NCBI GenBank assembly: GCA_012034595.1 | Contig: JAAUPE010000035.1 | Coordinates: 1-54,745, forward strand | Direction of reading: 5' to 3' | DNA from: Calothrix sp. CSU_2_0 | GTDB lineage: Bacteria > Cyanobacteriota > Cyanobacteriia > Cyanobacteriales > Nostocaceae | Length of the DNA stretch: 54,745 nucleotides | Shown: positions 1-8,053 of the stretch, in pieces | Layout: the number at the start of each line of letters is the position of its first letter | How positions within the stretch are numbered: position 1 is the first letter of the stretch | Position numbers and translations under genes: made by a program | The notes under the pieces: model-generated | The model's input: the letters and a program-made list of their open reading frames with translations, nothing else | Database searches by the model: none | Told to the model about the DNA's origin: nothing

Positions 1-130
1 TTTTGTGCAATTTGACGAACATAAAAACTGAAAGGCTTAAGCATTTGTACGTAAAAAAACGCCAAGCTAACCATAATTTCCGTATTACTTTGCATACTAC
101 AATTTGACGTGCGGAATGTGGGTTATTATT

Positions 131-153
131 AAGGGCGGGATTAACCTGCCCCT
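131..153 (-). terminator. Possible terminator of the HtrA-like gene
   Basis: An imperfect stem (AAGGGCGGG pairing with CCTGCCCCT around a 5-nt loop) lies about 40 bases beyond the stop of the minus-strand protease gene. On that strand the following bases are T/A-rich but not a clean T tract, so this is only a tentative terminator. Confidence 0.4.
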
Positions 154-192
154 AAAATTTATAATAAATAACCATTAATTACCAACAAATAA

Positions 193-1413
193 CTACTTTG
201 ATGGATAAGCTCCTGATTCCACTTTGTAGCTTTGGATAACTCCATAGCGATTTACTTCTACTTCTAAAATCTCACCAACAGAACTAGATTCAACCACTTT
301 CTGAACTTGGGCTGCCGTTTTTACAGGCTTGCGATTTACTTTTACAATTAAATCACCACGACGTAAACCACCCTTTTGTGCCGGAGAATTATCAACTATT
401 CCTTTAATTAAAATACCAGTATCTTGCTTAATTTTGAGATTATTCTCTTGATTAACTTGCTGCTTTTTATTAGGGGTTAAATCTATCATTTCTATTCCCA
501 AAAAGGGATGTTCAACCCGTCCTTTAGTGAATAATTCATTAGCAATGCGGGCAGCAGTTTCGATCGGGATTGCAAAGCCTAAACCTTGCGCGTCAGCACG
601 AATTGCCGTATTCACACCAATAACTTCACCCTGGGAATTTAAAAGTGGTCCACCAGAATTTCCCGGATTAATTGCAGCATCAGTTTGAATAAAGCTAACT
701 CGCTTTTCTGGAACACCAACTTGGGCACTAGTGCGATCGGTAGCGCTAATAATGCCAATTGTCACCGTATTATCCAAACCGAGAGGATTACCAATTGCGA
801 TCGCCCATTCTCCCGGTATCAAATTTTGTGAATTACCGACTTTGACCGTTGGTAATTTGTCAGCTTGAATTTTCACTGCGGCAACATCAGTGACAGCATC
901 GACTCCTACCACCTTTCCTTCAAAAGACCGACCATCTTTCAGGGTTACTTGTACAGTGTCAGTATCAGCCACCACATGGGCATTTGTGATTAATTGCCCG
1001 CTCTGGCTCAAAATAAAACCAGAACCCGTACCTCGCTCAATTCGCTCTGGGGGTATAGGTTCCTCATTTTCGCCAAAAAACCTTTTGAGCAGTGGATTTT
1101 TAAAAGCATCAGAAATTGGATTAGCTACCTTGCGGGTTGCATTAATTCGTACAACGGCGGGACCAGTACGCTGAACAGCAGAAGCAACAAAATTTACATT
1201 CTCATTGCTGCCAATAGCCCCAATTACACCACCAACTTTAGGAGTTACATTTGCTTCAGGAACAGAACCCAAGGTTATACTTTTTAATTCCTGGAACGCT
1301 CGCTTCTGGGGTATGAGAACAGAACTAGCAAACAAAACCGCACTACCGCCAAACATACCGCCAATCGACACCAAACAGAAATATAAGCCAAGCTGCTTTA
1401 AGGGAAACTTCAT
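193..1413 (-). CDS. hhoA: HtrA/Deg-family serine protease (HhoA-like)
   Basis: This 406-residue protein is a trypsin-fold (S1C) Deg protease that degrades or refolds damaged proteins in the periplasm or at membranes. Residues 8-31 form a signal anchor. The protease domain spans about 75-290 with the triad H146 (TNAHVVAD), D176 (VTDVAAVK) and S253 (NPGNSGGPLL). One PDZ domain follows at about 300-395 (LFTKGRVEHPFLGI, then SPAQKGGLRRGDLIVKVN). Length and single-PDZ layout match the cyanobacterial HhoA/HhoB/HtrA group. The exact paralogue cannot be told without alignment, so the symbol is provisional. It is transcribed alone, away from the M23 peptidase gene, across a 570-bp spacer. Confidence 0.9.
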   Translation of the reverse strand: MKFPLKQLGLYFCLVSIGGMFGGSAVLFASSVLIPQKRAFQELKSITLGSVPEANVTPKVGGVIGAIGSNENVNFVASAVQRTGPAVVRINATRKVANPISDAFKNPLLKRFFGENEEPIPPERIERGTGSGFILSQSGQLITNAHVVADTDTVQVTLKDGRSFEGKVVGVDAVTDVAAVKIQADKLPTVKVGNSQNLIPGEWAIAIGNPLGLDNTVTIGIISATDRTSAQVGVPEKRVSFIQTDAAINPGNSGGPLLNSQGEVIGVNTAIRADAQGLGFAIPIETAARIANELFTKGRVEHPFLGIEMIDLTPNKKQQVNQENNLKIKQDTGILIKGIVDNSPAQKGGLRRGDLIVKVNRKPVKTAAQVQKVVESSSVGEILEVEVNRYGVIQSYKVESGAYPSK

Positions 1414-1438
1414 AGTTATTACACTTAAGGAGAAGTAA

Positions 1439-1984
1439 ATTTAGAAGAAATGTAAAAAAATGTAAAAGAAATATAAAGCGATCGCTAATTTATAAGTTTA
1501 ATCAAGCAAAAAGCTAGTTGAAAGTGACCTTTGGTAGAGAACCTAAGACAGTTAAGGATTTTAGGCTTTGAAACTAAATTTTTTATGTCGCAACTAGCTA
1601 CCCATAAGTCACTTGTCTGTATTCAATAGTTCCCCCAAATCTCCACTACAGTCTTGGTTTGAGAATCAGAACTAGGGGTTAGGGGTTAAAGAAAAGTAGA
1701 AAGTTATTTATAGCGCTTTGCATCACTGCCTACTAACCATTCAACACAATCCAATTAAAACCCTATTAAAATGCGACTAAAATTTAAAACTCAGCCTCTT
1801 CACACTAGATTTAGGACTTTGGCAACTGGCATGTAAATTTGCTAGGCTGTGTAACGCTACAGCAATGTATATAACTGTAGATTAGCATTTGTAGCGTCAC
1901 GCACCGATAATAAATAATTGCCTATCAGGGCTTAGTTCTGTAGATAAATCCGGTTTTATATTTAATTTATATTTAAATGAATGC
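1439..1984. other. Intergenic region between divergent protease genes
   Basis: No convincing gene is visible in these 546 bases. The stretch is A/T-rich, holds one HIP1 octamer near 1479 and a short tandem TTAGGGG-type repeat near 1674-1690. It must contain the promoters of the divergent hhoA-like and M23 genes, but no individual promoter element can be called with confidence. Confidence 0.5.
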
Positions 1985-2882
1985 ATGAAATCATCCTTTA
2001 ACCATTTCTGTTTATCGCTTTTGTTGACTGGCACTTCGGGGATAATATCAGTAATTATACCAACAACATTAATACAAAAGACATTAGCCCAAACGCAAGC
2101 AAGTTGTCCGACTTCAGCCTTGTCCCGTTTTTTGCGTCATACCGTATCCCGTGGTGAAACCCTAGATAGCATTGCTCAACAATACAACCTCACAAAACGC
2201 GATCGCGACGATGAATCCGGGGTTACAAAATCGTGGAGTTGCAGTTGGGAAGCAAATACTTATACCTCCTTACAATGGCAGTATTGTCGAAGTTCCCCGC
2301 AATCAAACTTGGCGTGATATCGCCAAAAGATATAAAATTCGTGCGGATGTCCTATTCGAGATCAATGGTTGTCAAAAAAACCCTCGATTTGTCTTCGTAC
2401 CTGAGTCAAATCGCACCATAGTAAATAATGCCATTCAGTCAGCACCACTCCCCGCTTCTAATTCGACTCCGACAAAGTTCGCAAATTATCCCTTAGCAGA
2501 TGTAACAAATATTGCTTTAGCCTACGGTTGGCAAACAAACCCGAAAACAAGCGAAGTATTTTTTCATAGCGGGATTGATATACTTGCCCCAGTCGGAACA
2601 CCAGCGCAAGCCATTAGCGAAGGAGTCATAGCGTTTGCGGGCACTCAAGGTACATATGGAAATTTAGTAATAATTAACCATAGTGGTGGCTTGCAGAGTC
2701 GTTACGCCCAATTAGAGACAATTAAAGTGGCTGTTGGTCAAGAAGTCAAACAAGGTGATGTATTGGGAACAGTAGGAATTAGTGGACAACCAACATCCAT
2801 GCGATCGCATTTACATTTTGAAATCCGCACCAGTTCATCTCTCGGTTGGGTAGCCAAAAACCCCAAAGATTATTTGAAATAA
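1985..2882 (+). pseudogene. LysM-M23 metallopeptidase, split by a frameshift
   Basis: A peptidoglycan-binding endopeptidase of the M23 family, now in two frames. The first part (1985-about 2194) encodes a signal peptide (MKSSFNHFCLSLLLTGTSG...) and the start of a LysM domain (HTVSRGETLDSIAQQYNLT). The second part, in the next frame, continues the LysM (NAIATMNPGLQNRGVAVGKQ), has a second LysM-like segment (RNQTWRDIAKRYKI) and ends with the M23 domain, with zinc ligands in HSGIDILAP and HLHFEIR. Removing one A from the AAAA run at 2194-2197 restores one continuous frame of about 298 codons. The shift may be real inactivation or a homopolymer sequencing error. The family cleaves cross-links or bridges in the cell wall and is common in cyanobacterial division and septal remodelling. 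Confidence 0.85.
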
Positions 2883-2891
2883 CCATCGTAG

Positions 2892-2912
2892 AGACGTTCC
2901 GGTGGAACGTCT
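2892..2912 (+). terminator. Hairpin AGACGTTCC/GGAACGTCT after M23 gene
   Basis: A perfect 9-bp stem with a 3-nt loop lies 10 bases after the M23 stop. The same palindrome type (GAGACGTTCC...GGAACGTCTC) is a dispersed repeat in many cyanobacterial genomes, so it may act both as a terminator for the upstream gene and as a repeat. No true U-tract follows; the next bases are ATCTAAAATTTTATT. Confidence 0.5.
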
Positions 2913-2920
2913 ATCTAAAA

Positions 2921-2956
2921 TTTTATTAATTTTATTAATTTTATTAATTTTATTAA
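2921..2956. repeat. Tandem 9-bp repeat (TTTTATTAA)x4
   Basis: Four exact head-to-tail copies of TTTTATTAA sit in the short spacer between the convergent M23 and isochorismatase-like genes, ending just before the latter's stop codon. This is a simple A/T minisatellite, prone to slippage. Confidence 0.9.
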
Positions 2957-2962
2957 TTAAAT

Positions 2963-3988
2963 TCAAAACACCAAATCAATCGATTTCACCACATTCATAC
3001 CCGCATTTGCAAACCTAGCATAAGCCTCATTTGCAGCATCACTATAATCCACAATACCAGGTACAACAACAGGCGAAGTGCAATCCTCCAACAAATAAAC
3101 TTTCTTCACCAAACTCGCATCAACCAGTTGAATATCTGTTAACAAATCATCCACAGTCCAAGCAACACAATGGCTTTTTGCCTGTCCCCCAATCACCAGC
3201 ACATCATATTCTAAAAGCTGTTTAATTAAACGTGAATTTTTTTGAGCAATTAACTTATTATCAAACCCTTCCATAACCTCCGGACGTAATACCGAATAAT
3301 TCTCTGTAAGCGGATTATCACCTTTAATTTCAAATTTTGTTTGGCTATTTCGAGCAATACAATGGAAAAATATCGCCTCTTCTACAGCCGAAACTAAAGC
3401 ATGTCCAATACCACCCAACATCGAATGATAAGACCACACAGTCAGGGGATATTTACCATTTTGCGTTAATTTTGCCACATAATGATAAGCATGTTTTTCT
3501 AAAAACTCATAACTATAATTCAAACTAAAAGCAACTGCCGGATTCACCTTCCAAATACCTTTATCAATATCATCTGGTGTAATATTCGTCGCTGCGGGAA
3601 TCGGATGCTCACCTGCGGAATTAATCCAAAAAATCGGGTGGAAAATTTGCATTGCAGTATGGGTATCCAGCGTCGGTACAATCGTTGTAATTGTGCCTAA
3701 ATTCTGATAGATAAACTCACACAAACGTAGATTATCTTCGATTGCCCCTTTTCCAGACTTACCACCAACAAATAATTCAAAATCAGGAATACAAAAAGTA
3801 TTTTGGACATCGATTAAAAGCAAACAAATACGACTTTCATCAGTTGATGCGGATTTAATCTTATGTGTATTTGCCCATTCCCGTGCTTCAGTCGCACGCT
3901 GTTGGTAAGGTACACGCCAAACTTCACCAACCGTATTAGGGTTAAAGTGTGGAGGAATAGGAAATTGAGATTGATTTTGAGTAGACAT
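2963..3988 (-). CDS. Isochorismatase-like cysteine hydrolase
   Basis: This 341-residue protein belongs to the isochorismatase/nicotinamidase superfamily, whose members hydrolyse amide or vinyl-ether bonds through a Cys-Asp-Lys triad. The likely catalytic residues are D60 (CLLLIDVQNTF), K179 or a nearby residue before PLTVWSYH, and C274 (GGQAKSHCVAW). It is longer than classical nicotinamidases (about 200 residues), with an N-terminal extension of about 50 residues and inserts at 120-180 and 215-245, so the substrate may differ. The ATG at 3988 is the only clear start. No partner gene gives a pathway. The superfamily assignment is firm and the substrate is unknown. Confidence 0.85.
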   Translation of the reverse strand: MSTQNQSQFPIPPHFNPNTVGEVWRVPYQQRATEAREWANTHKIKSASTDESRICLLLIDVQNTFCIPDFELFVGGKSGKGAIEDNLRLCEFIYQNLGTITTIVPTLDTHTAMQIFHPIFWINSAGEHPIPAATNITPDDIDKGIWKVNPAVAFSLNYSYEFLEKHAYHYVAKLTQNGKYPLTVWSYHSMLGGIGHALVSAVEEAIFFHCIARNSQTKFEIKGDNPLTENYSVLRPEVMEGFDNKLIAQKNSRLIKQLLEYDVLVIGGQAKSHCVAWTVDDLLTDIQLVDASLVKKVYLLEDCTSPVVVPGIVDYSDAANEAYARFANAGMNVVKSIDLVF

Positions 3989-4054
3989 TGTGAGAATAAA
4001 AATTATTTTGTAATTTTATGTTCCTACTATGATGGCTTAGTTTGAGTAGTTTGG

Positions 4055-4233
4055 GTAGGTTGGGTTAGACGCACGAGAAATCTTTGATGCTAAACAAATA
4101 ATTCAATGAAAGCGTCGTAACCCAACATCAATATTTCGGGAAAAAGAAAATTATTTTGCCCTAGATTCAATTTGGTAAATTATTTACAATATTATAATGT
4201 TGGGTTACTAATCATCCGCCTAACCCAACCTAC
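4055..4233. repeat. MITE-like element, copy 1
   Basis: A 179-bp element is bounded by perfect 14-bp inverted termini, GTAGGTTGGGTTAG at 4055-4068 and CTAACCCAACCTAC at 4220-4233. Inside is a second inverted pair, GTAACCCAACAT (4117-4128) and ATGTTGGGTTAC (4197-4208). The interior (ACGCACGAGAAATCTTTGAT; TTTCGGGAAAA) is shared with copies 2 and 3. There is no coding capacity. The structure fits a non-autonomous miniature element, though a transposase source is not visible here. Confidence 0.8.
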
Positions 4234-4268
4234 AAATGATTAATTTTGCGATAAAATCAAGCTGATAA

Positions 4269-4525
4269 CTATCTGTAAACATTCTTACGATGCTTGACTT
4301 TGACCACCGTAACTAATAACAAACTATCTTGTATTTGATAAATAATTCTATACTTTCCTAACCTCACCCTGTATAAATCATCCGAACCTTCTAATTTTTC
4401 ACACCATCAGGACGAGGTTCTAAAGCAAGCTCTTCCAATTTCTCAACTACTTTCTTTTGAATATCATTTGGTAATTTCTTTATTTGTCTTCTAGCTGCTG
4501 GTGCAATCTCTACTTCGTAACTCAC
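4269..4525 (-). pseudogene. RelE/ParE-family toxin, frameshifted
   Basis: The minus strand encodes VSYEVEIAPAARRQIKKLPN, then, after one frame change, LEGSDDLYRVRLGKYRIIYQ and a basic tail ending VKVKHRKNVYR. This is the RelE-type mRNA-cleaving toxin fold of about 85 residues. The frame breaks at a T5 run (4395-4399; A5 on the coding strand), where A6 would keep it open. The GTG start at 4525 overlaps the antitoxin stop (GTGA, 4522-4525), which supports translational coupling and fixes the start. If the lost base is a sequencing error the toxin is intact; otherwise only the antitoxin still works. Confidence 0.8.
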
Positions 4526-4719
4526 AGACCTAATTCCCTTTTGAGTTCACCCAAGGAAATCGTACCAACCTCTCGTGCTTCTTTTAATGCAGCTTGTGCA
4601 TCTTCCAAATCTTCTTTATCTTCTTTGGCTTTCAAAAATAACAAAAAATCCAGAACCTCGCATACGATTTCTTCTGGTACGTTCTCTATTTCTTCAATTA
4701 TTTTTTGTTTGGCATTCAT
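4522..4719 (-). CDS. Antitoxin of the RelE-type pair
   Basis: A 65-residue acidic protein (MNAKQKIIEEIENVPEEIVC...) resembling the small DUF2281-like antitoxins paired with RelE/ParE toxins in cyanobacteria. The N-terminal part is helical with EVLDFLLFLKAKED at about 20-33. The C-terminal part (QAALKEAREVGTISLGELKR) would wrap around the toxin. Its stop overlaps the GTG start of the toxin by four bases, the usual arrangement with the antitoxin first. Family assignment is by motif and context. The gene sits just downstream of the PIN toxin pair and upstream of MITE copy 1. Confidence 0.7.
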   Translation of the reverse strand: MNAKQKIIEEIENVPEEIVCEVLDFLLFLKAKEDKEDLEDAQAALKEAREVGTISLGELKRELGL

Positions 4720-4789
4720 AAATTTTAACTTATACAGGCTAACTAGATTATACTAGTGAAGCGCAACCCAAAATACCCTTTTTACTACG

Positions 4790-5218
4790 CTACTCTGTCC
4801 AATTTTCGATTTTCAGGTTAGGAATTTGAGAAAAATCTTTGTAATTCCGTGTAACTATTATTGCATTTTTAACTAAAGCAATGGATGCAATGCGTAGGTC
4901 TTTTTCGATTTTCTTTTTTGCCAGAGATTTATAGCTTTGCCGTAATATTTGATCGCAATTTTCGGCTTCTCGATCGAAATTCAAAATATTTATTATCTTG
5001 AAAAATTCAGTAGTTTCCCATAATTTTGTATAGAGATGAGCAAGCTTATTAGCTTGTGCTGGGTCATTTAATTTTCCCATCCAACCATTAAATAATTCTT
5101 GTACGGTAATGACGGTAATGGCAATATCATGGGAATGGGCTGCTACTTGGGCTGCGATCGCTTTATTTCCAGCGAGAAAGAGCGAGGTGTGATCAGTGTC
5201 GAGAATCCAAAGGCTCAT
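4790..5218 (-). CDS. PIN-domain ribonuclease toxin (VapC-like)
   Basis: This 142-residue protein has the PIN-domain acidic residues D7 (LWILDTDHTS), E41 (ITVQELFNG), D107 (KKIEKDLRIASIAL) and D128 (TRNYKDFS), which bind Mg2+ for RNA cleavage. The length is normal for the family. The ATG at 5218 overlaps the stop of the upstream partner gene by four bases, so the two are coupled as antitoxin then toxin. VapC toxins usually cut tRNA or rRNA; the target here cannot be read from sequence. Confidence 0.88.
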   Translation of the reverse strand: MSLWILDTDHTSLFLAGNKAIAAQVAAHSHDIAITVITVQELFNGWMGKLNDPAQANKLAHLYTKLWETTEFFKIINILNFDREAENCDQILRQSYKSLAKKKIEKDLRIASIALVKNAIIVTRNYKDFSQIPNLKIENWTE

Positions 5219-5514
5219 ATTTCGCTGTCGTCTTCCCGTTCCGCTCTAATTTCTTGTATAATTTCGAGAAAATCTGGATCATCTTGAAAAATTCCAGCAA
5301 ACTTCATTAAAGGATTGTCAGAAGCAAGGGATTGTATGGGCATCAGAATTTGAATAATCTCAGCTTTTGCCAGACGTTTTTGTAATAGTTGTTGAATTTT
5401 TTCAACAGCCCCTGTTTTTGTTTCATCTTTGATTTTCACATCGGGAACTTCCAGAACGGTAGCTGTGGTAAAACCGTCGGCTGTAGTTTCTAGTAAAATA
5501 TTCCAGTTATCCAT
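5215..5514 (-). CDS. Antitoxin partner of the PIN toxin (HicB-like fold)
   Basis: A 99-residue protein starting MDNWNILLETTADGFTTATV. Residues 1-60 resemble the HicB-type antitoxin fold. The C-terminal segment (KFAGIFQDDPDFLEIIQEIR) is the type of helix seen in cyanobacterial proteins paired with PIN toxins, probably toxin-binding. An upstream in-frame extension to 5634 exists, but it runs through MITE copy 2 and is unlikely to be the native N terminus; an ATG at 5544 is a second option. The 4-bp overlap with the toxin supports a two-gene operon. Confidence 0.7.
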   Translation of the reverse strand: MDNWNILLETTADGFTTATVLEVPDVKIKDETKTGAVEKIQQLLQKRLAKAEIIQILMPIQSLASDNPLMKFAGIFQDDPDFLEIIQEIRAEREDDSEI

Positions 5515-5567
5515 AGGTTTATTTACCTCGACCCAAAAAGGCATACGCTTTATTATAATTTTGTTTT

Positions 5568-5692
5568 GCGTCGGAACCCAACATGATATTTCGGGAAAAC
5601 GAAAATTATTTTGTCCCAGATTCAATTTGGTCAATTTTCAACAATTATAATGTTGGGTTACGCAAAGCCTTCACCCAACCTACGCAGAATTG
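5568..5692. repeat. MITE-like element, copy 2 (partial)
   Basis: This 125-bp copy keeps the inner part (GGAACCCAACATGATATTTC through ATAATGTTGGGTTACG) and the right terminus (ACCCAACCTAC), but lacks the left terminus with its GTAGGTTGGGTTAG. It lies immediately upstream of the HicB-like/PIN operon and probably forms its 5' leader. Confidence 0.7.
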
Positions 5693-5712
5693 CGATCGTA
5701 CTGGCAGTTTGA

Positions 5713-5925
5713 GTAGGTTGGGTTAGACGCACGAGAAATCTTTGATGCTCAATAAACAATTCAACGAAAGCGTCGTAACCCAACATCAATATTTTGGGTA
5801 AAGGAAAATTATTTTATCACAAATTAAATATAGTCAATTATCCACAATATTATAATGTTGGGTTACGGCAGAATACATTCTTTTGATTTGTACCAAATAT
5901 CACTCATCTGCCTAACCCAACCTAC
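5713..5925. repeat. MITE-like element, copy 3
   Basis: A 213-bp full-length copy with the same 14-bp inverted termini as copy 1 (5713-5726 and 5912-5925) and the same inner inverted pair. It is longer than copy 1 because of extra sequence between the inner repeat and the right end. It ends 11 bases from the stop codon of the caspase-like gene and may provide a hairpin at that gene's 3' end. Confidence 0.8.
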
Positions 5926-5936
5926 CAATTATTAAC

Positions 5937-7289
5937 TTAGGCATTTCTATTATTACTAGTGCGTTTACATAACAAATATATAGGAATAGCAAGTATTAAA
6001 TCTAACGAAAACAATACTAAAAAAGTACTACCATAACTACCATCACTACTACTATTACTAATCGCAAAAATTGACTGGATTACTTCTCCCATAACACCAA
6101 AAAATAAGCCAATATTAGTCATTTTACGACTTTGTCGTTTGGAAAGAAGAAACCAATATAAAAACCAAAATATATTGAATAGGAAAACCATAGCTTTTGG
6201 GTCAAATGGCGAAGCAAACCAACTTAACTTTCCAAGCTGTCCAATAATACCTAAAAATATAGCAACTATAGTTTTCCAGGTATTATTTTTACCAGAATTA
6301 ATTGGTTGAGGATTCTCATTTTTCTCCCTTAAAGCTGTTTTACTGCCAGAGTAACTAGGTGCATCATTTTGCCCATGCTCCTGCCTATGATTCCAAATTT
6401 TTTTTAATGCATTCTTTGCCTTTTCATCTTTCCCACCAGATAAAACTAATACTTTCATCCATAAAACTTCTGCTAATTCCAAGTTTCCCTGCTCAAAAGC
6501 TTCGTAAGCATCAATTTTCAAAGTATTAATATCACCTGACTTGGCATTTTTATCTACGAGAATTAAGTTACGCTTTGATGGTGGATGAACAATCACACGA
6601 GGATTTTGTACAGGTTTTCCATTTTCTTGTGCAATTTGAGGTACCCTCGTTCTGATGTAATCATCTAATTGAGCAACAGTCGCACATTTACATTTACCCA
6701 TTCCTTCTAAAAGTGCATGGGTAAAAGCCCCTCCTTGGAGCCTTTCCACTTCGTAAGAAGATTGTCTTTCCGAACAAGAGAAAAACGTAATTATACCCTT
6801 TTCCTTTGCTTGTTCAATTGTTTGTTCACCAATTCCTTTTCCACCAGAACGCTTACCATCATCACGACAAGCATCTAAAATCATAATGATATTACCCGCT
6901 CCTGAATTTTTCAGGTATTCAGTAATTTCATTAACTTCAACCCCTGTACGCGAAACATCATCCATAGTTCCATCCAAAGGCATTATGTAATCTAAACCTT
7001 CAGAATATGTTCCATGTCCACTAAAGAAAAACCATAAATTGTCGTCAATTGTAAATTTACTGCCTTCGCTTAATCGCTTTAAACCTAATCTAATATTAGA
7101 ACCAATAGGACTATGCTGGTGATTAACACTATTACTAGAATCGCTTACCAATAATTTGACATTATTTTCTTCAAACTGTAACTCATTTATAAAATGATTA
7201 CGCATCTTTTCAGCATCTTGCGTAGCATAGTTAAGTTTTTTAATATGTATATAGTCATTAATGCCGATGATAACTGCAAAATTCTTCAT
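5937..7289 (-). CDS. Caspase-like protease with C-terminal membrane domain
   Basis: A 450-residue C14-family (caspase/orthocaspase-like) protease. The p20-type domain occupies 1-235 with the catalytic dyad H92 (FFFSGHGTY) and C141 (MILDACRDDG), plus an SCSERQSSYE segment at 171-180 near the substrate pocket. Residues 255-305 look TPR-like (AYEAFEQGNLELAEVLWMKV). A charged linker follows, then four predicted membrane helices at about 338-358, 366-383, 391-411 and 421-441. The gene begins 16 bases after a Pepco-like gene and is surely co-transcribed with it. Caspases in such units are thought to act in programmed death or conflict systems. The membrane tail suggests the protease acts at, or is tethered to, the cytoplasmic membrane; that role is inferred. 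Confidence 0.88.
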   Translation of the reverse strand: MKNFAVIIGINDYIHIKKLNYATQDAEKMRNHFINELQFEENNVKLLVSDSSNSVNHQHSPIGSNIRLGLKRLSEGSKFTIDDNLWFFFSGHGTYSEGLDYIMPLDGTMDDVSRTGVEVNEITEYLKNSGAGNIIMILDACRDDGKRSGGKGIGEQTIEQAKEKGIITFFSCSERQSSYEVERLQGGAFTHALLEGMGKCKCATVAQLDDYIRTRVPQIAQENGKPVQNPRVIVHPPSKRNLILVDKNAKSGDINTLKIDAYEAFEQGNLELAEVLWMKVLVLSGGKDEKAKNALKKIWNHRQEHGQNDAPSYSGSKTALREKNENPQPINSGKNNTWKTIVAIFLGIIGQLGKLSWFASPFDPKAMVFLFNIFWFLYWFLLSKRQSRKMTNIGLFFGVMGEVIQSIFAISNSSSDGSYGSTFLVLFSLDLILAIPIYLLCKRTSNNRNA

Positions 7290-7305
7290 GTTGAATTACT
7301 CACAA

Positions 7306-7695
7306 CTAACTAGAACGTTTAAATTTAAATTTAATTGCTCCCTTATTCTCCGTACTAACCCCATTTCCGACTAATTTTATTTCTCCTTTCGCACTAATTT
7401 CTAAAGACAATTCCACTTCATCCAAATACATCCCATCTTCTTTTATAGACTGTTGCTCTACATTTCTAAACATCCTTGCCATCGTTCCAATAAACTCTTT
7501 CATTCTCGCTTCTAATACATTGCTACTCACAGCAACCGTTGTACGCAATCCTTTGCTTCCTGAAATTTCTGCTCTGCCAAAATCATCTGCCCAACTTCCC
7601 CCAGAAATACTTCCAGTTTTAGCTCCATCTATTCCCGACGCTTGGGAAACGTCATCAGTCACAATCAAAATAGTACTCAAAGATGTTTCTGTCAT
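7306..7695 (-). CDS. Pepco-like / CU044_2847-family small protein
   Basis: A 129-residue protein that resembles the small proteins called CU044_2847-related or Pepco (peptidase co-occurring), encoded next to caspase or trypsin proteases in cyanobacteria and actinobacteria. The middle (VLEARMKEFIGTMARMFRNV) is a likely amphipathic helix. The C-terminal half (DEVELSLEISAKGEIKLVGN, then GAIKFKFKR) is beta-rich with a basic end. There is no signal peptide or enzyme motif. It is the first gene of a two-gene unit with the caspase, so it may sense a trigger, hold the protease inactive, or present it to a partner. Family naming comes from motif memory and should be treated as probable. Confidence 0.6.
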   Translation of the reverse strand: MTETSLSTILIVTDDVSQASGIDGAKTGSISGGSWADDFGRAEISGSKGLRTTVAVSSNVLEARMKEFIGTMARMFRNVEQQSIKEDGMYLDEVELSLEISAKGEIKLVGNGVSTENKGAIKFKFKRSS

Positions 7696-8053
7696 AAGAC
7701 TCTAAAAATTATCTCAATGCTTACGTAGCGATGGCAATCATTATTACATAATCAGTTGTTTGAAACTTATCTAAAAAGACTAATTACAAAAAAATCAGTC
7801 TTTTGACAGATAACAAAATTTTGATTTTAATAACTACCCCACCCAAACTAGATAGACATAAACAACATTAACTTATGCAGTTTTTAAGTAAATCTGTAAT
7901 AAAACATCACAAATCCTGATCGCATTTCCTGAAAAGCGATCGCACAAAAATTTGAATAATGCTTTCTATTTAAATATTTCTTTATTCTCTCTGCGTCCTC
8001 TGCGTCTTGGCGGTTCGTTGATAAAATACATACGTCCCACCAAAACATTCCTA
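7696..8053. other. Intergenic region with CTCTGCGTCCTCTGCGTC repeat
   Basis: No gene is visible. The region holds the promoter side of the Pepco-caspase unit, a HIP1-like site near 7938, and at 7987-8018 the sequence CTCTCTGCGTCCTCTGCGTC, a short repeat widespread in cyanobacterial intergenic DNA; a related form recurs near 53409-53438. Confidence 0.5.
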
